Shown here one piece after another: positions 26,057 through 34,680 of a stretch of DNA of 38,423 bases. The notes under the pieces are model-generated. The model was given only the letters and a program-made list of their open reading frames with translations, was not told where the DNA came from and searched no databases. The stretch spans positions 1 to 38,423 of the forward strand of contig DASSWB010000067.1 of the NCBI GenBank assembly GCA_035705495.1. The letters run 5' to 3'. How positions within the stretch are numbered: the first letter of the stretch is position 1; each line of letters begins with the position of its first letter. Both the position numbers and the translations under genes were made by a program. The stretch comes from DASSWB01 sp035705495. GTDB taxonomy: Bacteria > Bacteroidota > Bacteroidia > Flavobacteriales > Flavobacteriaceae.

Positions 26057-26170
26057 TGGGCGTTCCCCTTCTTCGCCATATCTGGCTTAGAAGTGTCGGG
26101 CTTTCGCTACTCGCTTTTTTATTTGAAAAAAATAAAAAGAGCTCAAACAAACCGCTCAATCCCTAACGCA
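26057..26170. repeat. REP-like dispersed element between nrdA and dgt
   Basis: The stretch begins GGGCGTTCCCC, contains GTCGGGCTTTCGCTACTCGC, then an imperfect hairpin (CTTTTTTATTT…AAAATAAAAAG), and ends CCGCTCAATCCCTAACGC. The ends GCGTT and AACGC are complementary. I recall near-identical blocks scattered between genes in Flavobacterium-type genomes, so I call it a dispersed palindromic repeat; this cannot be confirmed from one copy. It lies wholly upstream of the dgt start. Confidence 0.55.
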
Positions 26171-26179
26171 AAAACTATG

Positions 26180-27526
26180 ATGAACTGGGAACAACTCCTT
26201 TCTCTAAAAAGATTTGGGGACACACATAAAAGAATCAGAAAAGATCAGGATGAAACAAGATTGGGTTTTGAAGTCGATTATGACCGCGTGATTTTCTCTT
26301 CCACCTTCCGAAGTTTACAAGATAAGACACAGGTTATTCCGCTTTCAAAAACCGATTTCGTACATACGCGATTAACGCATAGTTTGGAAGTTTCGGTAGT
26401 GGGAAGATCCTTGGGCAGATTGGTGGGAAAAAAAATCCTGGACAAACATCCGCACCTCCACGAAACTTATGCCTATCAATTTGGCGATTTTGGAGCCATT
26501 GTTGCCGCCGCCGCTTTGGCGCACGATATTGGAAATCCGCCTTTCGGACATTCAGGCGAACAAGCAATCGGCAATTATTTTAAAAGTGGAAAAGGCCAAA
26601 GATTCAAAGATCAGTTAACAGATAAACAGTTTCAGGATTTGGTGAAGTTTGAAGGAAATGCAAACGGTTTCAAATTGCTTTCGCAGTCAAAACCGGGAAT
26701 GGAAGGTGGTATAAGATTGTCATACGCCACTTTGGGCGCTTTCACCAAATATCCAAAAGAATCATTGCCCGCGAAACCGACACAGCAAGTTTCGCATAAA
26801 AAATACGGCTTTTTTCAATCTGAAAAAATGCTGTTTCAGGAAGTCGCAGAAGAACTCGGACTCAAATCAACTCAGATAAATGGGGAAACATTGTATGCGC
26901 GACATCCATTGGCATTTTTGGTGGAAGCCGCCGATGATATTTGCTATACCATTATCGATTTTGAAGACGGAATCAATTTAGGTCTCATTCCCGAAGAATT
27001 CGCGTTGGAATATTTGCTCAAACTTGTCAAGGACAACATTAATACCTCAAAATATTATTCCCTGGGAAGTATTGCCGATCGGTTGAGTTATTTGCGTGCT
27101 TTGGCCATAAGTACGCTAATAAATGAAGCAGCAGAGATATTTTTACAAAATGAAAAATCCATTCTAGAAGGAAACTTTCATTCTTCCTTATTGGAAAATT
27201 CAAAGTACACTGCGCAAATTGAAGATATTATAAAAATCAGCATTGAAAAAATTTACAACAGCACTGAAGTTGTAGAAAAGGAAATTGCTGGTTATAAAAT
27301 TCTTGAAACACTGCTGCATTTTACTTCAACAGCAATAGAAAACCGGAAAAACGGGACCGCTTCCAATTACGATAACTTAATTTTGAAAGGCATCTTAAAA
27401 AATTTCGATTACAGAAATGATGAAACTTATGATTGGCTCATTAACTTATGCAGTCACATAGCATCAATGACGGATGGAAACGCTTTACGTACCTACAACA
27501 AAATCAACGGGATAGGAATTAGTTAA
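26180..27526 (+). CDS. dgt: Deoxyguanosinetriphosphate triphosphohydrolase
   Basis: 448 residues from the ATG at 26180 (MNWEQLLSLKRFGD); an ATG at 26177 adds one residue. It cleaves dGTP (often other dNTPs too) to the nucleoside and triphosphate. The HD-domain metal site is clear: HTRLTHSLEVS (first His about residue 62-67), ALAHDIGNPPFGHSGEQAI (HD at 115-116), and EAADDICYTIIDFEDG later. The frame extends upstream to a TTG at 26048, but those 44 codons lie in the REP-like element and should not be translated. It follows nrdBA, so dNTP making and dNTP degrading enzymes are adjacent. Confidence 0.93.
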   Translation: MNWEQLLSLKRFGDTHKRIRKDQDETRLGFEVDYDRVIFSSTFRSLQDKTQVIPLSKTDFVHTRLTHSLEVSVVGRSLGRLVGKKILDKHPHLHETYAYQFGDFGAIVAAAALAHDIGNPPFGHSGEQAIGNYFKSGKGQRFKDQLTDKQFQDLVKFEGNANGFKLLSQSKPGMEGGIRLSYATLGAFTKYPKESLPAKPTQQVSHKKYGFFQSEKMLFQEVAEELGLKSTQINGETLYARHPLAFLVEAADDICYTIIDFEDGINLGLIPEEFALEYLLKLVKDNINTSKYYSLGSIADRLSYLRALAISTLINEAAEIFLQNEKSILEGNFHSSLLENSKYTAQIEDIIKISIEKIYNSTEVVEKEIAGYKILETLLHFTSTAIENRKNGTASNYDNLILKGILKNFDYRNDETYDWLINLCSHIASMTDGNALRTYNKINGIGIS

Positions 27527-27631
27527 TTTTCCTGATTTCTTCAAAAATTTAATGTCTAACAAAAATTTAATATTTAAATTCGACAATTCTAATTTTACGA
27601 CTGTATATAAACTCAATTTTTAAAAAAACAA

Positions 27632-30256
27632 ATGATGAAGAAATATCAGATTTTTTTGCTTGTTTTTTTGGTAATGCAAATTTCCATAACCGGATTTGCA
27701 CAAGAAAATAGGCAGATTGTTCAATCCTATTTGGAGAAGCAAAAAACAACCTTAGGGTTGGATAATGATGATGTAAACAATTGGACAATCACGAATGAAG
27801 TCTTTTCTAAAAGCACTGGTATAACCAGTGTTTATATTCAACAAACTTACCAAGGCATTCCCGTGCACAACGCTGTTGCGAACCTTGCAGTAAAAAATGG
27901 GAATGTATTTCATTTTGGAGATCGACTTGTTCGAAATTTAAAAAACAAAATTTCTGGTACTACGCCGAGTATTTCACCAATTGCAGCAGTAGCTCAAGCG
28001 GCAAATCAACTTGGATTGGCTTCAACTGGAGGGGAATTACAAATTATTGACGCCAAAAATGCGCGCAATGTTTTGGTTTCCAAAGGCGGACTTTCATTTG
28101 ACGATATTCCGGTAGAACTCGTTTTTCAACCTACCGAAGATGCAGTGAAACTCGCATGGGACCTTAGCATTCACACAACCGACGGAGAACATTGGTGGAG
28201 CGTGAGAGTTGATGCGCATAACGGTGAAATTATCAGCAAGAATGATTGGATTGTAAGTTGTACATTCCCAGAGCATTCATCAGAAAATAGAAAGATTACC
28301 TCGGTAAATTCAATGAAACAAGCAGCATCATCAGTTTTATTTGATGATGGGTCAAGCTATAATGTTTTTGCTTTTCCCGTTGCATCACCAAGCCATGGAC
28401 CTCGGGAAATACTTACAAATCCTGCACATGATGCAGCTTCACCTTACGGATGGCATGATACCAATGGCACTGATGGTCCTGAATATACAATTACCAGAGG
28501 AAACAACGTTTGGGCACAAGATGATTTTAATGGGGACGATGGCACCGGCTATTCTCCAGATGGTGGAGCTTCCCTGATTTTTGATTTTCCATACACAAAT
28601 GACGATGAGCCTATCGCTGCTTATGAAGACGCATCAATTACCAACTTGTTTTATGTGAACAACGTAATGCACGACGTGTGGTACACCTACGGTTTTGATG
28701 AAGCATCGGGAAATTTCCAAGCAATGAACTATTCCGGTGAAGGGTTGGATGACGATTATGTATTTGCCGATGCTCAGGATGGTTCTGGTTTCAACAATGC
28801 CAACTTTGGTACGCCACCCGATGGTTACAATCCAAGAATGCAAATGTATTTATGGAACCCTGCTTATGCAGTGGCACCTTTCACGATTAACAATACTCCA
28901 TTGGCTGGTTCGTATGTAATAGTAGATAATGCTTTTGAACCTGGACATGTTCCTTTACCACAGTTTCCTGGAGTCATAACTGGTGATTTGGCCTTGGCGG
29001 AAGATTCCGCAACAGATATTACAGATGCTTGTACAGCACTTGTGAATCCAGCGGAAATTACAGGAAAAATTGCGGTTGTACGAAGAGGCTCCTGTAATTT
29101 TACCGTTAAAGTTTTGAATGCACAGAATGCAGGTGCGATTGCCGTAATTGTTGTGAACAATGAAGATGGTGCCAATGTTTCCATGTCGGGCGCCGAGGCT
29201 GCAATCAATATTCCCGCAGTATTTATTGATATGGCCACTGGTGAAGCGATGATTGCTCAAATGGCAAGTTCCACGGTTAATGTTACGATTACAGATCCGT
29301 ATAAACAATTATTGGCTCAAGATGGAAGTTTTGACAATGTAATTATTGCACATGAGTACGGACACGGAATTTCTACAAGGTTAACAGGAGGTGCTGCCAA
29401 TTCTGATTGTTTATCAAACTTGGAACAAATGGGAGAAGGCTGGTCAGATTGGTTCGGCTTGATGTTAACACTTCAGGCAGGGGAAGACGGAACAGAACCT
29501 AGAGGTATTGGAACGTATGCCGTGAATCAACCTAATGACGGAACCGGTATCAGACCCGCTGCTTATAGCACAAATTTTGGCATCAATGATTATACTTACG
29601 GAGATACAAACGACGCTACAAATATTGCGGTACCTCACGGAATGGGATTTGTGTGGGCCACGATGCTTTGGGATCTTTCATGGAGATTGATAGAAGATCA
29701 TGGATTTGATCCGGACCTATACAACGGAACAGGCGGGAACAATCTTGCAATGCAATTGGTTATTGACGGATTGAAATTACAACCGTGTAGTCCAGGATTT
29801 GTAAATGGTCGTGATGCCATTCTTGCTGCCGATATGGCGGCAACAGGCGGAGAAAACCAATGCGCTATTTGGGAAGTTTTTGCCAACAGAGGTTTGGGTT
29901 ACGGTGCAAGTCAAGGTTTCCCCTTCAATAGAACCGATCAAGTAGAATCTTTTGAAATGCCTCCTCTTACCGTTCTAAATTGTACTATGAGTGTGAATCA
30001 TATTAACGATCAATCGAATCTTCACATTTATCCAAATCCTTCAAAAGGTATGGTGAACATTAATAGCACCTTGCAAAACGTTGGAGAAGCAGTGTTCAAT
30101 ATTTATGATATAAATGGTAGATTGGTACTTTCCCAAGACATCGATTTAAGCAACAACCACCAAAATGTGGATGCCAATAACTTGGCTACTGGAGTGTATG
30201 TTGTGAAAATAGTAGCTGGAGAAAATATCTATACGCAGAAACTGATTATGGAATAG
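27632..30256 (+). CDS. Secreted M36 (fungalysin-type) zinc metalloprotease with PA domain and type IX sorting signal
   Basis: 874 residues. A signal peptide (about 1-23, ending TGFAQ) is followed by an FTP propeptide region (about 50-205). The M36 catalytic domain begins near 250 and has HEYGH (574-578) with the third ligand Glu at 602 in GEGWSDW. A PA domain (about 440-550, with ITGKIAVVRRGSCNFTVKV) is inserted before the zinc helix. The C-terminus (about 790-874) is a Por-type sorting domain: IYPNPSKGMV, YDINGRLV, LATGVYVVKI. It should therefore cross the outer membrane by the type IX system and be released or anchored. It is a single gene with a terminator after it. Confidence 0.95.
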   Translation: MMKKYQIFLLVFLVMQISITGFAQENRQIVQSYLEKQKTTLGLDNDDVNNWTITNEVFSKSTGITSVYIQQTYQGIPVHNAVANLAVKNGNVFHFGDRLVRNLKNKISGTTPSISPIAAVAQAANQLGLASTGGELQIIDAKNARNVLVSKGGLSFDDIPVELVFQPTEDAVKLAWDLSIHTTDGEHWWSVRVDAHNGEIISKNDWIVSCTFPEHSSENRKITSVNSMKQAASSVLFDDGSSYNVFAFPVASPSHGPREILTNPAHDAASPYGWHDTNGTDGPEYTITRGNNVWAQDDFNGDDGTGYSPDGGASLIFDFPYTNDDEPIAAYEDASITNLFYVNNVMHDVWYTYGFDEASGNFQAMNYSGEGLDDDYVFADAQDGSGFNNANFGTPPDGYNPRMQMYLWNPAYAVAPFTINNTPLAGSYVIVDNAFEPGHVPLPQFPGVITGDLALAEDSATDITDACTALVNPAEITGKIAVVRRGSCNFTVKVLNAQNAGAIAVIVVNNEDGANVSMSGAEAAINIPAVFIDMATGEAMIAQMASSTVNVTITDPYKQLLAQDGSFDNVIIAHEYGHGISTRLTGGAANSDCLSNLEQMGEGWSDWFGLMLTLQAGEDGTEPRGIGTYAVNQPNDGTGIRPAAYSTNFGINDYTYGDTNDATNIAVPHGMGFVWATMLWDLSWRLIEDHGFDPDLYNGTGGNNLAMQLVIDGLKLQPCSPGFVNGRDAILAADMAATGGENQCAIWEVFANRGLGYGASQGFPFNRTDQVESFEMPPLTVLNCTMSVNHINDQSNLHIYPNPSKGMVNINSTLQNVGEAVFNIYDINGRLVLSQDIDLSNNHQNVDANNLATGVYVVKIVAGENIYTQKLIME

Positions 30257-30278
30257 TCAACGGCTATTTTTCAAACTG

Positions 30279-30328
30279 AAAAATCGGATTGTTTAAAGAG
30301 AAATCTTTATCAATCCGATTTTTTTATT
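30279..30328. terminator. Bidirectional terminator between the M36 protease and DUF3078 genes
   Basis: AAAAATCGGATTG (30279-30291) pairs with CAATCCGATTTTT (30311-30323), a 13-bp stem flanked by A-runs and T-runs on both sides. It can serve both convergent genes. Confidence 0.88.
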
Positions 30329-30342
30329 CTGATTTTTAAGGA

Positions 30343-31317
30343 CTAAAAAATATAAACCAATCCTACCCCAAGTAATTGTTTTAATTGTAGTCGTGGCCCA
30401 AAAGTTTCCAATGTCCCATCTTTATTGGTGTCTTCTTTGTGCTTTACATCATCATCATACTTTAAATGCGCACCAATATTAGCTTTTACATATTCGTTTA
30501 CGATCAAATTTAAGTCGATTTGCCAATCAACATCCACATTCCCAAATTGATGAAGATAGTCTGAATACAAGCTCAATTGATGACTCAACCTGACGTTGGT
30601 CGCAATCTCGTTACTGAAGTTATTCGTAAACAAAAAACCAAATTGGGACCGCACTTTTTCCCCTTCTTCAATAATATTTCCCTCCTCATCCCTAACCGCA
30701 GGTGTCACTCCAAACATTCCTTCGTTGGCCATTCTTTGATTGAGCACAAAAGTAGATTTTTCAGTAATTGGCGAAATGTAAAGATTCCAAGTTTCATCTG
30801 GAGATGAATACTCTGTGCCGATCCCAATAAAAGCGTATCCAGGTGCCATAAAGGAAGAAATGGAAGTTTCTGTATCGGGATAGGCATATCCGTTGCTGAA
30901 TTGGGTATTAAAGTTCAATTTTGCCGAATAATACCAGTTGGACAAAGAATCTTTCCGATAACCAAAAGTAGATTTAATTTCGAGTTGATCCTCCGTTTTT
31001 CTCAGTTCTTGTCCTTCTTGAGCATTCATTCCGTATTTCATGGAAATTGAATTATCCCATGAATAATAAGCATCTTTATATTTTTTGGAAAAATCCGCCG
31101 ACAATAAAGTGGTAATTGAATTGTTTCCACCGGCACTCCAATTAACAAACGCCATTTCACTGATGTTTATCCCCAAAGCGCTCTTTGAAGTCCAAAATTC
31201 TTCATACTTAATTGGCTCATCAACATTGGTTGAATCTTCCGCAGCAAAATTTTTAAAAGATAAAAAAATGAAGAACAGAAGAATTGTACCCTTTTTAATT
31301 TCAATATTTTTAAACAT
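30343..31317 (-). CDS. DUF3078 exported protein, probable outer-membrane barrel
   Basis: 324 residues. A signal peptide (about 1-25, KGTILLFFIFLSFKNFAA) precedes the DUF3078 hallmark region WTSKSALGINISEMAFVNWS and AGGNNSITTLLSADF. The rest is alternating beta strands with aromatic girdles, ending QLLGVGLVYIF, as in outer-membrane barrels. No function is known for the family. The start overlaps the dxs stop by 8 nt, so expression is probably coupled to dxs. Confidence 0.88.
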   Translation of the reverse strand: MFKNIEIKKGTILLFFIFLSFKNFAAEDSTNVDEPIKYEEFWTSKSALGINISEMAFVNWSAGGNNSITTLLSADFSKKYKDAYYSWDNSISMKYGMNAQEGQELRKTEDQLEIKSTFGYRKDSLSNWYYSAKLNFNTQFSNGYAYPDTETSISSFMAPGYAFIGIGTEYSSPDETWNLYISPITEKSTFVLNQRMANEGMFGVTPAVRDEEGNIIEEGEKVRSQFGFLFTNNFSNEIATNVRLSHQLSLYSDYLHQFGNVDVDWQIDLNLIVNEYVKANIGAHLKYDDDVKHKEDTNKDGTLETFGPRLQLKQLLGVGLVYIF

Positions 31318-33091
31318 ATTTAAGTTCAGTTTTTATCGCGTTCCTTATACTTTGAACGTCAAGTTTTGAAATTTCTTGTAATTCAGATATTTTTCCGTGT
31401 TCAATAAAACGATCGGGTATTCCCATTATGAGTACGGGAATGTTATATTTGTGGAACGCAGCGAATTCCAATATAGAACTACCAAATCCACCTGTTTCCA
31501 CTCCATCTTCAACAGTTATTACTTTTTTGTATTCCGAAAAAATCCGGTGAAGCAATTCTTCATCCAAGGGTTTTACAAATCTCATGTTGTAATGTCCAAT
31601 TTTTTCCAATTCAGAAAAACCTTCGATTGCCTCGTTAACAGATTTCCCGATGCTTCCAATACTCAGAACAGCAACCGTATTTCCGTCTTTCAAACAGACT
31701 CCTTTTCCAATTTCTATTTTGCTGAAGGATGATTTCCAATTCAGGTTATTCCCCCTTCCTCGTGGATATCGAATCGCAATTGGGTGTTCCAATCCTTCGG
31801 AAGCTGTATAGAGCATATTTCTTAATTCAATTTCATCCGCAGGTGCAAAAATGATTAAATTCGGAATGCATCTTAAATAGGCGAGATCAAAAATCCCGTG
31901 ATGCGTCGCACCATCCTCTCCTACCAAACCCGCCCTATCCAAACAAAAAATAACAGGCAAATCTTGAAGTGCAACATCATGAATTACCTGATCATACGCG
32001 CGTTGTAAAAACGTTGAATAAATATTGCAAAAAACCACAAAACCTTGTGTTGCCAGACCAGCTGCCAGGGTAACCGCGTGTTGTTCGGCAATCCCAACAT
32101 CAAAAGCCCTTTCAGGGAAAACATCCATCATATATTTCAATGAACTCCCAGTAGGCATTGCCGGAGTGATTCCGATTATTTTTTCATTTTTTTCGGCCAA
32201 TTCCAACAAAGTAAGACCGAAAACATCTTGAAATTTAGGAGGTAAATTTTCAGTATTTGAACTCTTCAATTCGCCAGTTTCAGCATTAAATTTTCCCGGT
32301 GCATGATATTTAACCTGATCTTCTTCGGCATTTTTTAAACCTTTTCCTTTTTTGGTGATGACATGAAGAAATTTTGGTCCTTTTATTTTTTTCAGTTTTC
32401 CAAAAGTAGCAATCAATTCTTTAAGGTCATGACCATCTACCGGACCATGATATTTAAAATTCAGTGCTTCAATTATATTGTCTTGTTTGGGCTTTTTTCC
32501 GATTTGTGCTTTTGTAAGATATTGCTTGAGCGCACCTACACTTGGATCAATTCCGATGGCATTATCGTTTAAAACCACCAGAAGATTTGTATCTGTAACC
32601 CCCGCGTGATTCAACCCTTCAAAAGCCATTCCCGATGCAATCGACGCATCCCCGATAACCGCAATGTGATTTTTTTCAAAATCTCCCTTTAATCGAGATG
32701 CGATGGCCATTCCCAGTGCAGCCGAAATAGAGGTTGAAGAATGCCCGACCCCAAAAGTATCATAAATACTTTCCGACCTTTTCGGAAAACCACTAATCCC
32801 ATTCAATTGTCGGTTGGTATCGAAAATTTTTCTGCGTCCAGTTAAAATTTTGTGCCCATAGGCCTGGTGACCTACATCCCATACAAGCAAATCATTTGGA
32901 GTGTCAAAAACGTAATGTAAGGCAATTGTGAGCTCAATGACTCCCAAACTCGCTCCCAAATGGCCTTCCTTGGTTGCAACAACATCAATAATGAAACGCC
33001 GTAATTCCCCTGAAAGAATGGATAATTCTTCCAACGAGAGATTTTTTAAATCCGTCGGACTTTCAATATGTTTTAAAATACTTTTCGACAT
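31310..33091 (-). CDS. dxs: 1-deoxy-D-xylulose-5-phosphate synthase
   Basis: 593 residues from the ATG at 33089-33091 (MSKSILKHIESPTDLKNLS). It condenses pyruvate and glyceraldehyde 3-phosphate, the first step of the MEP isoprenoid pathway. The thiamine diphosphate site is visible: EGHLGASLG near the N-terminus, WDVGHQAYGHKILTGR, GDASIASGMAFEGLNHAG with a following LNDN. The second half has DVGIAEQHAVTLAAGLA and DRAGLVGEDGATHHGIFD, including the conserved Glu and His residues. An upstream ATG at 33154 would add 21 residues that overlap tadA, so it is rejected. The gene is divergent from tadA with a 38-bp gap and overlaps the DUF3078 gene. Confidence 0.97.
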   Translation of the reverse strand: MSKSILKHIESPTDLKNLSLEELSILSGELRRFIIDVVATKEGHLGASLGVIELTIALHYVFDTPNDLLVWDVGHQAYGHKILTGRRKIFDTNRQLNGISGFPKRSESIYDTFGVGHSSTSISAALGMAIASRLKGDFEKNHIAVIGDASIASGMAFEGLNHAGVTDTNLLVVLNDNAIGIDPSVGALKQYLTKAQIGKKPKQDNIIEALNFKYHGPVDGHDLKELIATFGKLKKIKGPKFLHVITKKGKGLKNAEEDQVKYHAPGKFNAETGELKSSNTENLPPKFQDVFGLTLLELAEKNEKIIGITPAMPTGSSLKYMMDVFPERAFDVGIAEQHAVTLAAGLATQGFVVFCNIYSTFLQRAYDQVIHDVALQDLPVIFCLDRAGLVGEDGATHHGIFDLAYLRCIPNLIIFAPADEIELRNMLYTASEGLEHPIAIRYPRGRGNNLNWKSSFSKIEIGKGVCLKDGNTVAVLSIGSIGKSVNEAIEGFSELEKIGHYNMRFVKPLDEELLHRIFSEYKKVITVEDGVETGGFGSSILEFAAFHKYNIPVLIMGIPDRFIEHGKISELQEISKLDVQSIRNAIKTELKYV

Positions 33092-33129
33092 CGGTGACAA
33101 AGGTACTGCTTGAAATTGTATTTTTGAAT

Positions 33130-33576
33130 ATGCAAAACGTATTTGACGATTCATATTTTATGACAAAAGCGCTGGAAGAAGCGCAAATAGCTTACGAAAA
33201 AGGAGAAATTCCTGTAGGGGTGGTGGTGGTCATTCAGGAGAAAATCATTGCCCGCGGACATAATTTAACCGAACTTCTAAACGATGTCACCGCCCATGCC
33301 GAAATGCAAGCAATCACCGCGGCCGCAAATTTCTTGGGCGGAAAATATTTAAAAGGATGTACAATGTACATCACTCTGGAACCCTGTCAAATGTGTGCGG
33401 GAGCGCTGTATTGGAGCCAAATTTCGAAAGTTGTTTTTGCAGCGGAAGATTTACAGCGCGGATTTAGGGTTATGGGCGCCAGATTACATCCGAAAACTGA
33501 AGTCGTACAAGGAGTTCTGGCCGAAAAAGCAGCTTTTCTCTTAAAACGATTTTTTGTGGAAAAAAGAGGTTTATAA
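33130..33576 (+). CDS. tadA: tRNA-specific adenosine deaminase
   Basis: 148 residues from the ATG at 33130. It converts A34 to inosine in tRNA-Arg(ACG). The zinc and catalytic motifs are HAE (56-58) and PCQMC (85-89), with EIPVGVVVV before and GCTMYITLEPC and YWSQISKVVFAAED around them, all usual for TadA. The frame extends upstream to a GTG at 33094, but the ATG gives the family's normal start. It is divergent from dxs, and a terminator begins at its stop codon. Confidence 0.94.
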   Translation: MQNVFDDSYFMTKALEEAQIAYEKGEIPVGVVVVIQEKIIARGHNLTELLNDVTAHAEMQAITAAANFLGGKYLKGCTMYITLEPCQMCAGALYWSQISKVVFAAEDLQRGFRVMGARLHPKTEVVQGVLAEKAAFLLKRFFVEKRGL

Positions 33577-33603
33577 AAAAAGTGGAGTTTCACTCCACTT
33601 TTT
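33577..33603. terminator. Bidirectional terminator between tadA and the SYLF gene
   Basis: AGTGGAGT and ACTCCACT pair around TTC, extended by A5 on the left and T-run on the right. It immediately follows the tadA stop and also lies downstream of the convergent gene ending at 33630. Confidence 0.92.
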
Positions 33604-33629
33604 CAATATTTAAAAAATCATCTCTACTA

Positions 33630-34169
33630 CTAATTCAAAGGCTCAAAACTAAATTTTTGTCCTCCCACCGATACCGAAACCATCGCTCCTGCTTTGGGCA
33701 TTGTGGCAATGGCTATACCATCTTTAAAAGCAATCGCCCCCGATTTTCCTTCCTCGATTACTACCGCGGAAGCATTTCCGGATAATTGCAGTTCTTCTTG
33801 CTTAAATTCTTCCAAAGCCTGTTTATCCTCAAAGAAAATGACTTCGCTAAACGCTTTTCCGCCTAATTGCAGACCAACATCCAGTTGTCGTAATTTCGCC
33901 ATTCCTATTAGATTTCCATTTTCGTAAACCGCGCCATTTCCTGCCGCACCACCGACTATATAAGCACCTTTTCCTACATTTGGAAAAATGACATAAGCAT
34001 AAGAATTATCAAACATTTGCTGCATATCGTTTCCTTCCGCAATAAAATCTGCTTTTGCGCGCTGTGCATCTTCTACAATCCGTTGATCTTCTGAACTCAA
34101 ATTTTGAGCGTTAGCCGCAAATCCTGCGAAAAGAAATAAAACCACGGTAAATATTTTCCTGTTCATCAT
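33630..34169 (-). CDS. SYLF-domain (Ysc84-like) lipid-binding secreted protein
   Basis: 179 residues with a signal peptide (about 1-21, ending NAQ). The rest fits the bacterial SYLF/YSC84 family: DNSYAYVIFPNVGKGAYIVGGAAGNGAVYE, then LDVGLQLGGKAFSEVIFFEDKQALEEFK, and a C-terminal AGAMVSVSVGGQKFSF. Family members bind phosphoinositides or other lipids; the bacterial role is unknown, and here it should be periplasmic. Single gene, with tRNA-Arg upstream on the same strand 84 bp away. An ATG at 34166 is an equally good start. Confidence 0.92.
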   Translation of the reverse strand: MMNRKIFTVVLFLFAGFAANAQNLSSEDQRIVEDAQRAKADFIAEGNDMQQMFDNSYAYVIFPNVGKGAYIVGGAAGNGAVYENGNLIGMAKLRQLDVGLQLGGKAFSEVIFFEDKQALEEFKQEELQLSGNASAVVIEEGKSGAIAFKDGIAIATMPKAGAMVSVSVGGQKFSFEPLN

Positions 34170-34253
34170 AATTATTTTTTTGATTTATAAATGTAGAAAA
34201 GCCAATGGGAATTAGCTGTTAAGTGAATGTTATTTCTCTGCTTTGAAAAATTG

Positions 34254-34325
34254 TAGCCTCGCCAAGAATCGAACTTGGATCTAAAGTTTAGGAAACTCTT
34301 ATTCTATCCGTTGAACTACGAGGCC
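34254..34325 (-). tRNA. tRNA-Arg (anticodon CCT)
   Basis: A 72-nt cloverleaf on the minus strand. The acceptor GGCCTCG pairs with CGAGGCT (one G:T), with discriminator A. The anticodon arm has loop TTCCTAA with anticodon CCT, reading AGG, and the T-arm has AAGTTCGATTCTT. CCA is not encoded. Confidence 0.95.
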
Positions 34326-34680
34326 ATTAAAGAATGCTGGCAAAAATAATAATAATTTCAGGAAATTGACAGTTTCCACACAGCTAAAAAAAGCTACAAA
34401 ATCGACAAAGGTTAAAACTTTGATTTTCTATTCCTAGATGCTTGTTTCAATAGATTAAAATCCTATATTCGGCTTCAGAATAAAGTGAAAATGTTAAATT
34501 TTATGATTCTGGTACATTTCCAGATTCAGGCATATATTTTGCAATCTAAATGCGGTAAGATTAACATTTACAGCACAATAAGTTGAAGATTATTTAGTTT
34601 AAAAGATGTAAAAAATTATTGACTGAGTAGAAATAAAATAGACAAACGTTAAAATTCCCCAATCCATTTTACACCTACGT
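34326..34680. other. 355-bp intergenic stretch with a spaced direct repeat
   Basis: No gene is supported. GACAAAGGTTAAAA (34404-34417) and GACAAACGTTAAAA (34641-34654) are 13/14 identical and 237 bp apart; the second lies 26 nt before the GH25 start. The first also lies upstream of tRNA-Arg. No convincing -33/-7 promoter pair is seen. Confidence 0.5.

Noticed and set aside
26048..26179. TTG-started N-terminal extension of dgt
   Set aside because: The extra residues come from the repeat element and have no HD-family character; MNWEQLL is the typical start.
28955..29308. 117-residue minus-strand frame opposite the M36 protease
   Set aside because: Shadow of the PA-domain coding region, with no family resemblance.
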